64,000 nucleotides of DNA, from positions 620,001-684,000 of the forward strand of contig NZ_RQHW01000047.1 of NCBI RefSeq assembly GCF_004770995.1. Direction: 5' to 3'. This DNA comes from Leptospira idonii (GTDB taxonomy: Bacteria > Spirochaetota > Leptospiria > Leptospirales > Leptospiraceae). Below, one piece after another: positions 17,932 to 26,883 of this stretch (positions within the stretch are counted from its first letter, which is position 1; every line of letters begins with the position of its first letter). The translations under genes and the position numbers were made by a program. The notes below the pieces were generated by a model. The model saw only the letters and a list, made by a program, of their open reading frames with translations. It was not told where the DNA came from and ran no database searches.

Positions 17932-20900
17932 TTACTCCCCTAAGAAACGAAGTAAAGACAATAGCTTTCGAATCTTCTTGAGATCGTCTTTTTCCGCTGT
18001 CGAATAACGTAGTATGGATGGCTCTTGAGGATGAATGAAAAGGCCTGGAAATTTTCCCAAAGCCTGAATCACCCGATCCGGATTGCCTCGGAAGTAGGTA
18101 CCACATTTAAACAATACCTCTTCTCCCTTTTCCGAAACGGATTCGAATCCCAAATTGGAAGATAAAGTGCGAATTTTCTCCAATTCCACAAAGGTTTTGG
18201 CGATTGAGGGAAGGTCTCCGAAACGATCCTCCATTTCCAGTGCCAATTCTTCGATTTCGTCCAGGTTTCCGGCACCTTCGAATCGTTTGTAAAATTCGAT
18301 TTTCTGTTTCGTATCGGGAATATAATCTTCAGGAAGGTAAAAGTTGGCAGATAAGTTAACACTTGTTCGAACTTCAACGGTGACTTCTTCGCCTTTGACT
18401 CTGGAAATGGCTTCTTCCAACATCTTCACATAAAGATCGAATCCAACCTCCATGATATCTCCCGACTGTTCCTTTCCCAGAAGATTCCCCGCTCCCCGAA
18501 TTTCCAAATCTCTCATTGCGACTTTGAAACCCGATCCCAATTCCTGATATTCGAATATAGTGTTGAGGCGTTTTTCGGCCTGCTCTGTGATCAATTTTTT
18601 GGAAGGATAAAACAAATAGGCATACGCTTTTTTATCCGACCGTCCCACTCTTCCCCGAATTTGGTACAACTGGGATAAACCGAACATGTCCGCTTTCTTT
18701 ACGATCAATGTGTTCACATTGGGCATATCGATTCCGGATTCTATGATTGTGGTAGTCACAAGTATATCGTATTTCCGATTGTAAAAATCGACAAGAGTCT
18801 CTTCAATTTCATCTTCGGTCAGCTGACCGTGTAGAATTCCCACTGCGATTTCGGGAACAAGGGAACGAACGTAACTTGCTTCTTCTTCAATCGATTCCAC
18901 CCGATTGTAGAGATAAAAAACTTGGCCGCCTCTTTCCGTTTCCTTACGAATCGCTTCCTGAATGAGTATATCGTCCTCTTCCAAAACATAGGTCTCCACA
19001 CTTTGCCTGTTTTTAGGAGGTGTGGAGATGATGGACAATTCCCGAATGCCTGTAAGTGCCATGTGAAGTGTTCTGGGAATGGGAGTCGCTGTCAGAGTGA
19101 GAACATCCACCAATTGTTTGAACTTTTTGATCGCTTCCTTATGAGTGACACCAAACTTCTGTTCTTCATCAATTACAAGAAGTCCCAAATTTTTGGGTTT
19201 CACTTTGGAAGACAAAATAGCATGGGTTCCCACAAGCATATCGATTTTGCCTTCAGAAAAATTCTTTAGATCTTCCTTAACTTCTGCAGCGGAACGAAAT
19301 CTGGAAACGAATGCGATTTTAATCGGATAGTTTTCGTATCTTTGTTTTAGTGTATTATAATGTTGCAATGCGAGAATGGTGGTAGGAGTGAGTAGCATCA
19401 CTTGTTTCCCTGCCATAATCACCTTAAAGGCGGCGCGGATAGCCACTTCCGTTTTTCCGTAACCCACATCTCCGCAGACGAGTCGATCCATCGGTCTTGC
19501 AGATTCCAAATCTTGTTTTACGGATTCGATCGCTGAGATTTGATCAGGGGTCTCTTCGAATTCGAAAGCCGCTTCGAATTCCTCCTGCCAAATCGTATCG
19601 GGAGGAAATGCGAACCCGTTCAACTTCATTCTGTTGGAATACATATGAACCAAGTCTTCCGCAAGTTTGTCTACGGACTCCTGAACTCTGTCCTTTGCCT
19701 TTTTCCAGGAATTTTTTCCCAGAGTGTCCAGTTTGGGGGAATCTGTTCCCCCTATGTATTTCTGGACGAGAGAGATTTGATCCAGAGGAACGAATAAAGT
19801 ATCTCCTCCAGAATATTCTAATTTTAGAAAGTCTCTCTCTTTTCCGTCCGCCTTCGTTCGTTCAATCTTTACGAATTTTCCTACTCCATGATTGACATGA
19901 ACGATGTAATCTCCTTCCTTCAAATCGATGAAGGATTCGATCATTTGAGAGGCTTGTTTTTTATACCTTGTTTTGCGTTTGTATTGTCTTCCGAATAGAT
20001 CGTTGTCCGTAAAGATATGAAGATTTTTCTCGGGGAAAGAGAATCCCTTTCTCAAATCGGAAATCACTAAATGAACTCCGGAAGACTGACCTAAAAGATC
20101 GACTCTTTGCGGTTCTTCCGAATCAGGATTCAAAACATTCACTTTCTCCTGAGGAAAAAGTCCTTTCAGCCTTTGCATCTGAGCAGAAAAAGATGAAGTG
20201 ATAAATACTTTTGCTTCCGGATTTTCGTTTAGGATTTCATCGAAATGTTCTTTGGCTTCCCGGATCTTTCCTCTAAAACTTCTTACTTCAGTTATAGGAA
20301 AAACAGGAAAATCGTTTTCCTTTGCGGGAAGTAGTCCGAGGTGAATGGAAGGTTCTTCATCTTCCGTAAGTAGATTCCATTCTTTTCCTAGAGAGATGAG
20401 TTCCCCCGGCTCCAAACAAAGAGACTCTTCCTTTTTTTTATCGAAAAGAGTTTGGTATTCTCGTTTCATTCCGAAAGCTCTTTCTCTGGTTTCGGAAGAC
20501 CTTGGAAAAATAACGATCGGAGGAGAATCGAATAAACTCAAAAGACCTTCGTGTTTGCGTACAAAAGGAAGATGTTCTTCTAGGATAAGGTTGTCTTCTT
20601 GGATCGGAAGTCTTTTGTCTTCATGAGATAAAAGTAAAGACCCATAATCTTCCCATTCCTTCGAAGTGATTACAGTTTCATTGGCAGCGGTGATCATCAC
20701 CTCTTTGATTTTCTGAAGAGACTTTTGAGTGTTAGGATCGTAAGTTCTAATTTCATCTACGGTATCACCAAAAAAATCGATACGAACCGGCTGACCTAAA
20801 AAAGGAGTATAAATATCTAAAATCCCTCCTTTCAAACTGAAATGACCGAATTGTTCGCACACTTCTTCCCTATGATAACCTAACCGAACCAATTCGGAGA

Positions 20901-21360
20901 GAAGTTTTTCCAAAGGAAAATCGGAACCGGCTTTTAAAACCAAAGACTTTCCTTTTAAACTTTCCTTATGGGGAATTTTTCGAAGCAAAGCGGATACGGA
21001 AGAAACGATGACCGCTTTTCTTTGGGAAAAGATGCGATTGATGCAAAGGATACGATCCCTTTTCCACTCCGCCTGCCATTTCGTATATTCGTAAGGGATA
21101 TTCTCAGGGCCTGGAAAATGAAAGATGTCCTCTGCGGGCAAAAAACTGACCAACTCTCTGGAAAAAAGTTCAGCTTCACTGTTCGTTGGAAGAACCACGA
21201 AAAAATGATCGGTTGATTTTAAATGAAGGAATAAATCGGAAACAAGATAAGAGGCGGCACTGTCGGGCACACCGCTCAGATGCACTTCCTTTTTTTTAAG
21301 AGACGAGATTATTCCGGAATAATCGATGTTTGACGGAGTTTCTTTCTGTTTTTTGTCCAA
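17932..21360 (-). CDS. mfd: Transcription-repair coupling factor
   Basis: Mfd pushes stalled RNA polymerase off damaged template strands and recruits UvrA, starting transcription-coupled repair. The 1142 residues match the family (E. coli 1148). In order: UvrB-homology region with LPTNSEAELFSRELVSFLP, the polymerase-interaction domain (GDYIVHVNHGVGKFVKIER, LEYSGGDTLFVPLDQISLVQ), and the RecG-like motor with Walker A CGDVGYGKTEVAIRAAF, Walker B LLVIDEEQKFG, TATPIPRTLHMALTG and RGRVGRSDKKAYAYLFY. The C-terminal TRCF domain follows. It starts only 4 bases after panC ends, on the same strand. UvrA is encoded in this window at 39208. Confidence 0.98.
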   Translation of the reverse strand: MDKKQKETPSNIDYSGIISSLKKKEVHLSGVPDSAASYLVSDLFLHLKSTDHFFVVLPTNSEAELFSRELVSFLPAEDIFHFPGPENIPYEYTKWQAEWKRDRILCINRIFSQRKAVIVSSVSALLRKIPHKESLKGKSLVLKAGSDFPLEKLLSELVRLGYHREEVCEQFGHFSLKGGILDIYTPFLGQPVRIDFFGDTVDEIRTYDPNTQKSLQKIKEVMITAANETVITSKEWEDYGSLLLSHEDKRLPIQEDNLILEEHLPFVRKHEGLLSLFDSPPIVIFPRSSETRERAFGMKREYQTLFDKKKEESLCLEPGELISLGKEWNLLTEDEEPSIHLGLLPAKENDFPVFPITEVRSFRGKIREAKEHFDEILNENPEAKVFITSSFSAQMQRLKGLFPQEKVNVLNPDSEEPQRVDLLGQSSGVHLVISDLRKGFSFPEKNLHIFTDNDLFGRQYKRKTRYKKQASQMIESFIDLKEGDYIVHVNHGVGKFVKIERTKADGKERDFLKLEYSGGDTLFVPLDQISLVQKYIGGTDSPKLDTLGKNSWKKAKDRVQESVDKLAEDLVHMYSNRMKLNGFAFPPDTIWQEEFEAAFEFEETPDQISAIESVKQDLESARPMDRLVCGDVGYGKTEVAIRAAFKVIMAGKQVMLLTPTTILALQHYNTLKQRYENYPIKIAFVSRFRSAAEVKEDLKNFSEGKIDMLVGTHAILSSKVKPKNLGLLVIDEEQKFGVTHKEAIKKFKQLVDVLTLTATPIPRTLHMALTGIRELSIISTPPKNRQSVETYVLEEDDILIQEAIRKETERGGQVFYLYNRVESIEEEASYVRSLVPEIAVGILHGQLTEDEIEETLVDFYNRKYDILVTTTIIESGIDMPNVNTLIVKKADMFGLSQLYQIRGRVGRSDKKAYAYLFYPSKKLITEQAEKRLNTIFEYQELGSGFKVAMRDLEIRGAGNLLGKEQSGDIMEVGFDLYVKMLEEAISRVKGEEVTVEVRTSVNLSANFYLPEDYIPDTKQKIEFYKRFEGAGNLDEIEELALEMEDRFGDLPSIAKTFVELEKIRTLSSNLGFESVSEKGEEVLFKCGTYFRGNPDRVIQALGKFPGLFIHPQEPSILRYSTAEKDDLKKIRKLLSLLRFLGE

Positions 21361-21364
21361 AGTA

Positions 21365-22222
21365 TTAACTGATCGGCAGAGTAAAGATGCGGTTGTCTAT
21401 GAGTCTTGTTTTTCCTACGAATACGGCTACGGCCAAAAGGATTTTTCCTTCCAATGCCAATTTTTCTTGTAAGTTTCCGGGGTCAACCGTCTCCAGATAA
21501 TCGATTTTTACGTCTTGTCCCGTAAGAAGAAAATCCCTTAGAATTTCCTTAAAGTTGGAAAGATTCTTCTCTCCGTCTTTCAGGAGTTTTTCTGCTAAAG
21601 AATACATTCTGGGGATGAGTTTGGCAGTTTCTCTTTCCTTCTCGCTCAATCGCACGTTTCTGGAACTCATGGCTAGACCATCCGGTTCTCTCAAAGTTTC
21701 CACACCGATCACCTGCAAAGGAAAATTTAAAAGAGAAACCATCTCTTCTATGATTCGAAACTGTTGGTAATCTTTCAGTCCGAAGAAAGCAAAGTTAGGC
21801 TCTACCAAATGGAAAAATTTAGAAACGACTAACATTACTCCTTCGAAGTGACCCGGACGAGTGCGCCCGCAGAGATTTGTCTGAAGCAGACTTTGAGTCA
21901 TAGTGATCGTAGATTCGGTCTTTGGATACATCACTTCTTTGCTGGGAAGAAACACCAAATCGACGGATGCAGTTTTGCATTTTTCCAAGTCTCCGTCTAT
22001 GTTCACAGGATACTTCAGATAGTCTTCAGGATCGTTGAATTGAGTGGGATTTACAAATAAAGATAATACTGTTTTATCCGTCTGTTTTTTGGAACGTTCC
22101 ACAAGAGAAATATGTCCCTCATGTAGATACCCCATCGTGGGAACAAATCCTACCGAATTTCCTTCCTTTTTCCAAAGAGAAATTTGGGACTTCAGTTCTT
22201 CTACAGTTCTAACAACGATCAA
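21365..22222 (-). CDS. panC: Pantothenate synthetase
   Basis: PanC joins pantoate and beta-alanine with ATP to make pantothenate, the precursor of coenzyme A. The 285 residues match the usual length. Motifs are VGFVPTMGYLHEGHISLVERS (with the HxGH nucleotide-binding segment), SLFVNPTQFN, the pantoate-binding GVMLVVSKFFHLVEPNFAFFG, FGLKDYQQFRIIEEM-type residues, and MSSRNVRLS, the KMSKS counterpart. The ATG start overlaps the hisD stop by 4 bases, so translation is coupled. Cytosolic. The panB and panD partners are not in the window. Confidence 0.98.
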   Translation of the reverse strand: MIVVRTVEELKSQISLWKKEGNSVGFVPTMGYLHEGHISLVERSKKQTDKTVLSLFVNPTQFNDPEDYLKYPVNIDGDLEKCKTASVDLVFLPSKEVMYPKTESTITMTQSLLQTNLCGRTRPGHFEGVMLVVSKFFHLVEPNFAFFGLKDYQQFRIIEEMVSLLNFPLQVIGVETLREPDGLAMSSRNVRLSEKERETAKLIPRMYSLAEKLLKDGEKNLSNFKEILRDFLLTGQDVKIDYLETVDPGNLQEKLALEGKILLAVAVFVGKTRLIDNRIFTLPIS

Positions 22223-23514
22223 TGTTTCTTTTCCTCGTATCGAACCTTAACACTGGTTCCATGTTCTTCGTCCAAACCTTCCAGCTCGGACATCAATTTC
22301 ACATGAGGATACAAACGGTTAAGAGATTCTTTTGTGACTTCCTGATAAGTGACTCTTTTCAAGAAGGTGTCGACGCCTAAGGAAGAATAAATGCGACTTC
22401 CTCCCGCAGTGGGAAGTATATGATTTGTGCCGCTGATATAGTCTCCCATCGCAACAGGAGAATACGGTCCTAAAAATACGGAACCGGCATGTTCGATCCC
22501 TTCGAATACTTTGTAAGGATCTGCCGTTTGGATCTCCAAGTGTTCTGGCGCCAATAAATTTGAGAAATGAATGCAATCGTCCATTTTAGGAAATACTAAA
22601 ATACAGGAATTTTCATAAATCGCATGTTGTTTCATTTTCAGACGTTTCGGTCTTTCTACGAATGCCTTTTCCAACTCCACAGAAACCGCATCCGCAAGGG
22701 ATTGGCTTGTAGTCATCAAAATAGCGGAAGAATCTTCCCCGTGTTCCGCTTGAGATAACATATCGCAGGCGATCCACATAGGATTAGCTGTTTCATCCGC
22801 AAGAATTCCCACTTCGCTGGGACCCGCAGGACTGTCGATTCCTATGAGACCTACTCCCGCCAAATAAGACTTAGCCGCTGCTACGTAAGAATTTCCGGGG
22901 CCGACTACGAATTCAGATTTAGGAACGGATTCGGTTCCATAAGCGACCGCTGCAATTCCTTGCGCCCCTCCCACTGTAACGATTCGGTCGATTTCTAAAA
23001 TCTGCGCAAGCCAGACCAAAATATCGGGAAGACCTCCTTTTTGAGGAGGAGTCACCAATTGAATTTCTTTCACTCCCGCAATCTTAGCAGGAATGATTCC
23101 CATAAGCACACTGGAAGGATAAAGAGCTGTTCCTCCGGGAGCATATACAGCCAAAGAAGGAATGGGAGTGTATTTAACGCCTAACTTATTTCCATCGACG
23201 TTGACAGACCAAGAATCTCTCAGTTGGGCTTTATGAAATGTTTCTATATTCTTTTTAGCGGTTAAAAATGCTTCTTGGATATCCTTAGGGACATTGGTTC
23301 GAACAGAACGAGGATCGATCGTTAATGAAGATAGTTCGATCGAATCGAACTTTTTTGTGAATTCGAATAAAGCTTTGTCGCCCTCTTTCTCAACGGAACG
23401 CAAAATAGGAATGACTTTCTCCGTGGCAACGGAAAGATCCGACTTTGCCTTCTTTAAAAGATGGCTGTACCCTTCCGGTTTCGCAGGATCCGCTTTGAGA
23501 ATAGAAATCGGCAT
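22219..23514 (-). CDS. hisD: Histidinol dehydrogenase
   Basis: HisD carries out the last two steps of histidine synthesis, oxidising L-histidinol to histidine with two NAD+ and a zinc ion. The 431 residues match the family. Key segments are the NAD-binding GGAQGIAAVAYGTESVPK, VGPGNSYVAAAKSYL, the zinc/catalytic region LSQAEHGEDSSAILMT, NLLAPEHLEIQT, and SGTNHILPTAGGSRIYSSLG, where the proton-relay Glu/His lie. It is followed by panC with a 4-base overlap. Histidine genes are scattered here: hisC is at 52400 on the other strand. Confidence 0.98.
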   Translation of the reverse strand: MPISILKADPAKPEGYSHLLKKAKSDLSVATEKVIPILRSVEKEGDKALFEFTKKFDSIELSSLTIDPRSVRTNVPKDIQEAFLTAKKNIETFHKAQLRDSWSVNVDGNKLGVKYTPIPSLAVYAPGGTALYPSSVLMGIIPAKIAGVKEIQLVTPPQKGGLPDILVWLAQILEIDRIVTVGGAQGIAAVAYGTESVPKSEFVVGPGNSYVAAAKSYLAGVGLIGIDSPAGPSEVGILADETANPMWIACDMLSQAEHGEDSSAILMTTSQSLADAVSVELEKAFVERPKRLKMKQHAIYENSCILVFPKMDDCIHFSNLLAPEHLEIQTADPYKVFEGIEHAGSVFLGPYSPVAMGDYISGTNHILPTAGGSRIYSSLGVDTFLKRVTYQEVTKESLNRLYPHVKLMSELEGLDEEHGTSVKVRYEEKKH

Positions 23515-23559
23515 AGAAATACTCTATCCTAAACGATGTTCTAGTCTCAAGCTTTTTGT

Positions 23560-24765
23560 TTAGTAACGAAGTGAGAATTCCAATTGGTAGTTGGAAGCGG
23601 AAGTTTTATACTGAATCGGCTGTGAGGAATAGGAATAAATCGAGTCCGCACCCAGTCTGGCGGAAACTCTCACGTTCTCTTCTAAAATAGGAAAACCAGG
23701 CTTAGGTTCTTCCCAAGCAATGTTCCTTCTTGCGGAAAAATAAGAGTCAACAAGGTTATAAAGGATGAATAAACCGAATACTCCCGCTCCCGCCTGAATT
23801 ACATTTAACTGTTGTTTTGCTGAATTGAAATTTGCCTGTGCTGAATTTCGATTCAATAACCATAAAAACTGAGTGTTCGGATCCTCGGCAAGAAACACTC
23901 CCATCAATACCGTAGATTCATACGAGGACTTGGCGGATTGGAACTTGGAATAAGAACTCGCATAAGCTCCCAAAATCCCAGCAGCCACTACCGGATAAAC
24001 GTACAACTTCCAATTCTGACCGTCTATATAAGTCTGTCCCCATCCCGGCAGAATGGAGGATCTCCAGAATGTGGACCAATAAGGAGTTTCGTAATAGTCT
24101 TCCGGGATTTCCTTATTGATGATTCTTTCCTGGCGGCTGGCAAACCTCGCAGCTCTTTCTTTGGAATCGGATACAACAACTCTTTGTTTGGCGGTTAACG
24201 TCTTTTTACGAGGGTTTTCCAAAACCAAATCGTAAATTCCGGTATCCAGATCGGGATCTATATCGAAAGTCGCTTTAGCTACCGTTCCAGACTCCAAAAC
24301 CACTTTTTTAGCGGGGATTTTTTTACTCCCGATCACCATATAGACTTTCATCGAATCTATGAAATCTTTTCCTTCCAGAATCAGAACCTTCTGTTTTTCT
24401 TCTTTGGAAAAAGAAAATACACTATTTTTTGTTAGGCTGGGAATTCGGGAAACGATCACTTCAAAAGGAACCCATTCCGAGTATCCGCTCACCTTTCCCA
24501 ATTTATTGACGGCACCTACTCTATGTTCATACATCCCCGAAGTAAAATTAACAAGAGTATAAGCGTTGGCTGTCGTTTTTTCGGACAATACTTGGTAACC
24601 GTTGGAATTTCTAATTTCCAAAATATAACCGGAGGCTCCAGGAACTTCTTGCCAGCTCAATTGCTGCGGCATTGTGTCTTCCGTAGTGACTGGTTCCGCC
24701 AAAAGGGAACCGCAACAAATTCCAAAAAAAATGAAAATCGAAACGAATAGAGTCTTATTCGACAT
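23560..24765 (-). CDS. Exported FN3/IPT-like protein with DUF5683-like membrane region
   Basis: A protein of 401 residues with a signal peptide ending at SLLAEP. Residues ~31-105 look like a fibronectin-III domain (LSWQEVPGASGYILEIRN, YEHRVGAVNKLGKVSGYSEW). Residues ~110-200 resemble an IPT/TIG immunoglobulin fold (VLILEGKDFIDSMKVYMVIG, GIYDLVLENP). The C-terminal half contains WRSSILPGWGQTYIDGQNWK, the hallmark of DUF5683-type proteins, and two hydrophobic helices near residues 258-278 and 325-348. Its start overlaps the end of the FecR-like gene by 11 bases and hisD follows. It is likely inner-membrane anchored with a periplasmic N-terminus. Function unknown. Confidence 0.8.
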   Translation of the reverse strand: MSNKTLFVSIFIFFGICCGSLLAEPVTTEDTMPQQLSWQEVPGASGYILEIRNSNGYQVLSEKTTANAYTLVNFTSGMYEHRVGAVNKLGKVSGYSEWVPFEVIVSRIPSLTKNSVFSFSKEEKQKVLILEGKDFIDSMKVYMVIGSKKIPAKKVVLESGTVAKATFDIDPDLDTGIYDLVLENPRKKTLTAKQRVVVSDSKERAARFASRQERIINKEIPEDYYETPYWSTFWRSSILPGWGQTYIDGQNWKLYVYPVVAAGILGAYASSYSKFQSAKSSYESTVLMGVFLAEDPNTQFLWLLNRNSAQANFNSAKQQLNVIQAGAGVFGLFILYNLVDSYFSARRNIAWEEPKPGFPILEENVRVSARLGADSIYSYSSQPIQYKTSASNYQLEFSLRY

Positions 24766-26875
24766 AGATTTTCCCGGGAGTGAGAATTTTAGGAATTCTT
24801 AAGCTGGGAAGAGAAATAAAGAAATCGGCCCGACTGTAAACAGATTCCTTTTCTCCCGCACTCGTATTATAAACGGAACAAACTTCCCAGCGGTATCTAC
24901 CTTCACTTAACTTTTGTAAATCGGTGAGATTATAAGAAGGTTTGGAGGTTTTCTCATTCAGAACGATCTTTTCTTTGATTCCGCTGATGTCCAAAATTCG
25001 GATTCGATAAGAAGAGGATTTTTCGGTAGGTTTCCAAGAAAAAGAAATAGAAGAACGATTCGACATGTCGATGGATTCATTCTTTGCGGGAGAACTCAAA
25101 ACAGGCGCTTCCGTAGAACTGTTCAATACAAAAGACCAAACATCACTTACGGCTTCCCCGGAAGAAGTATCCGCACTCACTCTCCAATAGAATTTTCCGA
25201 AATCTTTCAAATGGGCTTCATAATATTGATTTTGAGTGGTTTCTTTCAAAACTGCTGAAGTAAAATCGTTCGTTTTGGAAACTTCGACAGTATAAGTGGC
25301 TTTAGAATTTAATTTTTTCCAACGCAAAGTAACGGAACCCTTTTCGTCCATCTCTACTTCCGAATTTACGGAAGGAGAAATCAAATTCATATCTTCCTTT
25401 GCGACAATAGAGAAGGAATTTACAGAAGACACTAAATCCTCTTTGCCGCTGGCAGAACCTTTCACTCTCCAGAAATAATTTCCTTCTGAGAGGGATTCTC
25501 CCGTTTTAATGAAGTTTGCTTGTAAAGATTGTTTGGTGAGAATCTTCGAAAAGGAAGAATCGGAACTCAATTCGAAAAAGAACTGATTGAAATCTTGGTT
25601 GTCTTTCCATGTAAAGAATATCTGATTTTTGACTTGTTCTTTAGTGAAAACCTTGGACTTAGCAGGCTCCAAAAGAACGGGAGCTTCCAGGTTCAGCCTT
25701 TTTCCGATGGAAAATTTAACTGGCGAAGATACTTTCTCCGGAACGTCCGGAATGCTGGATCTGGCGATCACTCTTGCGAAATAAGCGCCATCACCTAATC
25801 CGTCAAATGCGACGGACTGATTTTGTGTCTGTTTCGATTTCACATCTCCAGAAAAACCTTGGTCTTTCGAGATTTGCACCGTATAACCGGAATAAAGATC
25901 TAAATTCTGCCAAGAAACCTTTACGATAGGAAGACCGTCCGTATAAGAATAGTTTTCTCCCTCTTTAGGAGAAAACAACTTCAAAGAAGGGTCTGCCAAC
26001 ACTCTGAATCTTCCCGTTTCCGTAGACTGTTTATTTTTGGACTCTGGATCTACATAACTGATCCTCCAATAGTAAGAGCCTCCGGAAAGGTTTTTGGAAT
26101 AAGAAGCGGATTTAACTTTCTCTTTTACGATCGGTTTACCGAAATCGGGGGAAGTTGCGACTTCGATCATCGCATTCGTATCTTTAAGGGATTCGGAAGT
26201 AACTCCAGCGATAGAGAATTGGATCGTTTCGTTTCCGCTTTCAGTCAAAAAGTTCTTTTTGTCTTCAGGAGACACCAAACCGAACTTAGGTTTGCTGACT
26301 CGAACTCCATCTCCAGTCACACTCGCTACCTGATCTTTTCCTACGATCTCCTGTTTTCCGTTCGCGGATATCTTAGCTTCCCCTTCTCCCACCTTGAGGT
26401 TTAACTCCCCTTTGGTGTTATCCAGTTTGATATCGCCTTTACCGACCTCTACGATTTTGTCACCGGCAGTGATGTTAAGTTTGGAATCTTCTCCGTCTCT
26501 TTCCCTGGCGGCTTCGAAAGATCCGTATGCGAAATTGATATTGATGTTTTTATCTGATATGTCCAAAAGGATCATCGAGTTTTCGGATATATTGATTTTA
26601 GTTCCGTCGTTTAAAGTCAGAACGGCATCCGACAAACCTTCCGTACGAATCGTATCCCTGTTTTTAACTTCCGTTTTGGATTCGATCGTATCCCAAACCA
26701 CCTGATCGTTGTATTTCCTCAAAACAGTTTTGTTTTTAAAAGTGATGACTCCGATGCTGGGACTTCCGGAACCGCCTCCTCGATTGGCTAAATTTCTGTA
26801 CAATAGGAATGAAAACACCCCTATGAGGAAGATCAGAAAAGGAATTACATACTTAGTATCGTTGAGAAGGCGCAT
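24755..26875 (-). CDS. Membrane-anchored FecR-domain protein with repeated FN3-like modules
   Basis: A 706-residue protein with one N-terminal membrane helix (VIPFLIFLIGVFSFLLYRNL). A FecR-like domain follows at about residues 60-165 (DTIRTEGLSDAVLTLNDGTK, KVGEGEAKISANGKQEIV). The rest is at least five repeats of ~95-100 residues, each opening with a phrase like LVSPEDKKNFL, LFSPKEGENYS, LLEPAKSKVF, LISPSVNSEVE or LSSPAKNESID and each ending around YYWRISYVD- or FYWRVSADT-type strands. These resemble fibronectin-III folds. It lies 8 bases after the cyclase gene on the same strand and overlaps the DUF5683-like gene. No FecI/FecA partner is adjacent, so a classical iron-citrate role is unlikely. 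Confidence 0.85.
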   Translation of the reverse strand: MRLLNDTKYVIPFLIFLIGVFSFLLYRNLANRGGGSGSPSIGVITFKNKTVLRKYNDQVVWDTIESKTEVKNRDTIRTEGLSDAVLTLNDGTKINISENSMILLDISDKNININFAYGSFEAARERDGEDSKLNITAGDKIVEVGKGDIKLDNTKGELNLKVGEGEAKISANGKQEIVGKDQVASVTGDGVRVSKPKFGLVSPEDKKNFLTESGNETIQFSIAGVTSESLKDTNAMIEVATSPDFGKPIVKEKVKSASYSKNLSGGSYYWRISYVDPESKNKQSTETGRFRVLADPSLKLFSPKEGENYSYTDGLPIVKVSWQNLDLYSGYTVQISKDQGFSGDVKSKQTQNQSVAFDGLGDGAYFARVIARSSIPDVPEKVSSPVKFSIGKRLNLEAPVLLEPAKSKVFTKEQVKNQIFFTWKDNQDFNQFFFELSSDSSFSKILTKQSLQANFIKTGESLSEGNYFWRVKGSASGKEDLVSSVNSFSIVAKEDMNLISPSVNSEVEMDEKGSVTLRWKKLNSKATYTVEVSKTNDFTSAVLKETTQNQYYEAHLKDFGKFYWRVSADTSSGEAVSDVWSFVLNSSTEAPVLSSPAKNESIDMSNRSSISFSWKPTEKSSSYRIRILDISGIKEKIVLNEKTSKPSYNLTDLQKLSEGRYRWEVCSVYNTSAGEKESVYSRADFFISLPSLRIPKILTPGKIYVE

Positions 26876-26883
26876 ATACCGAA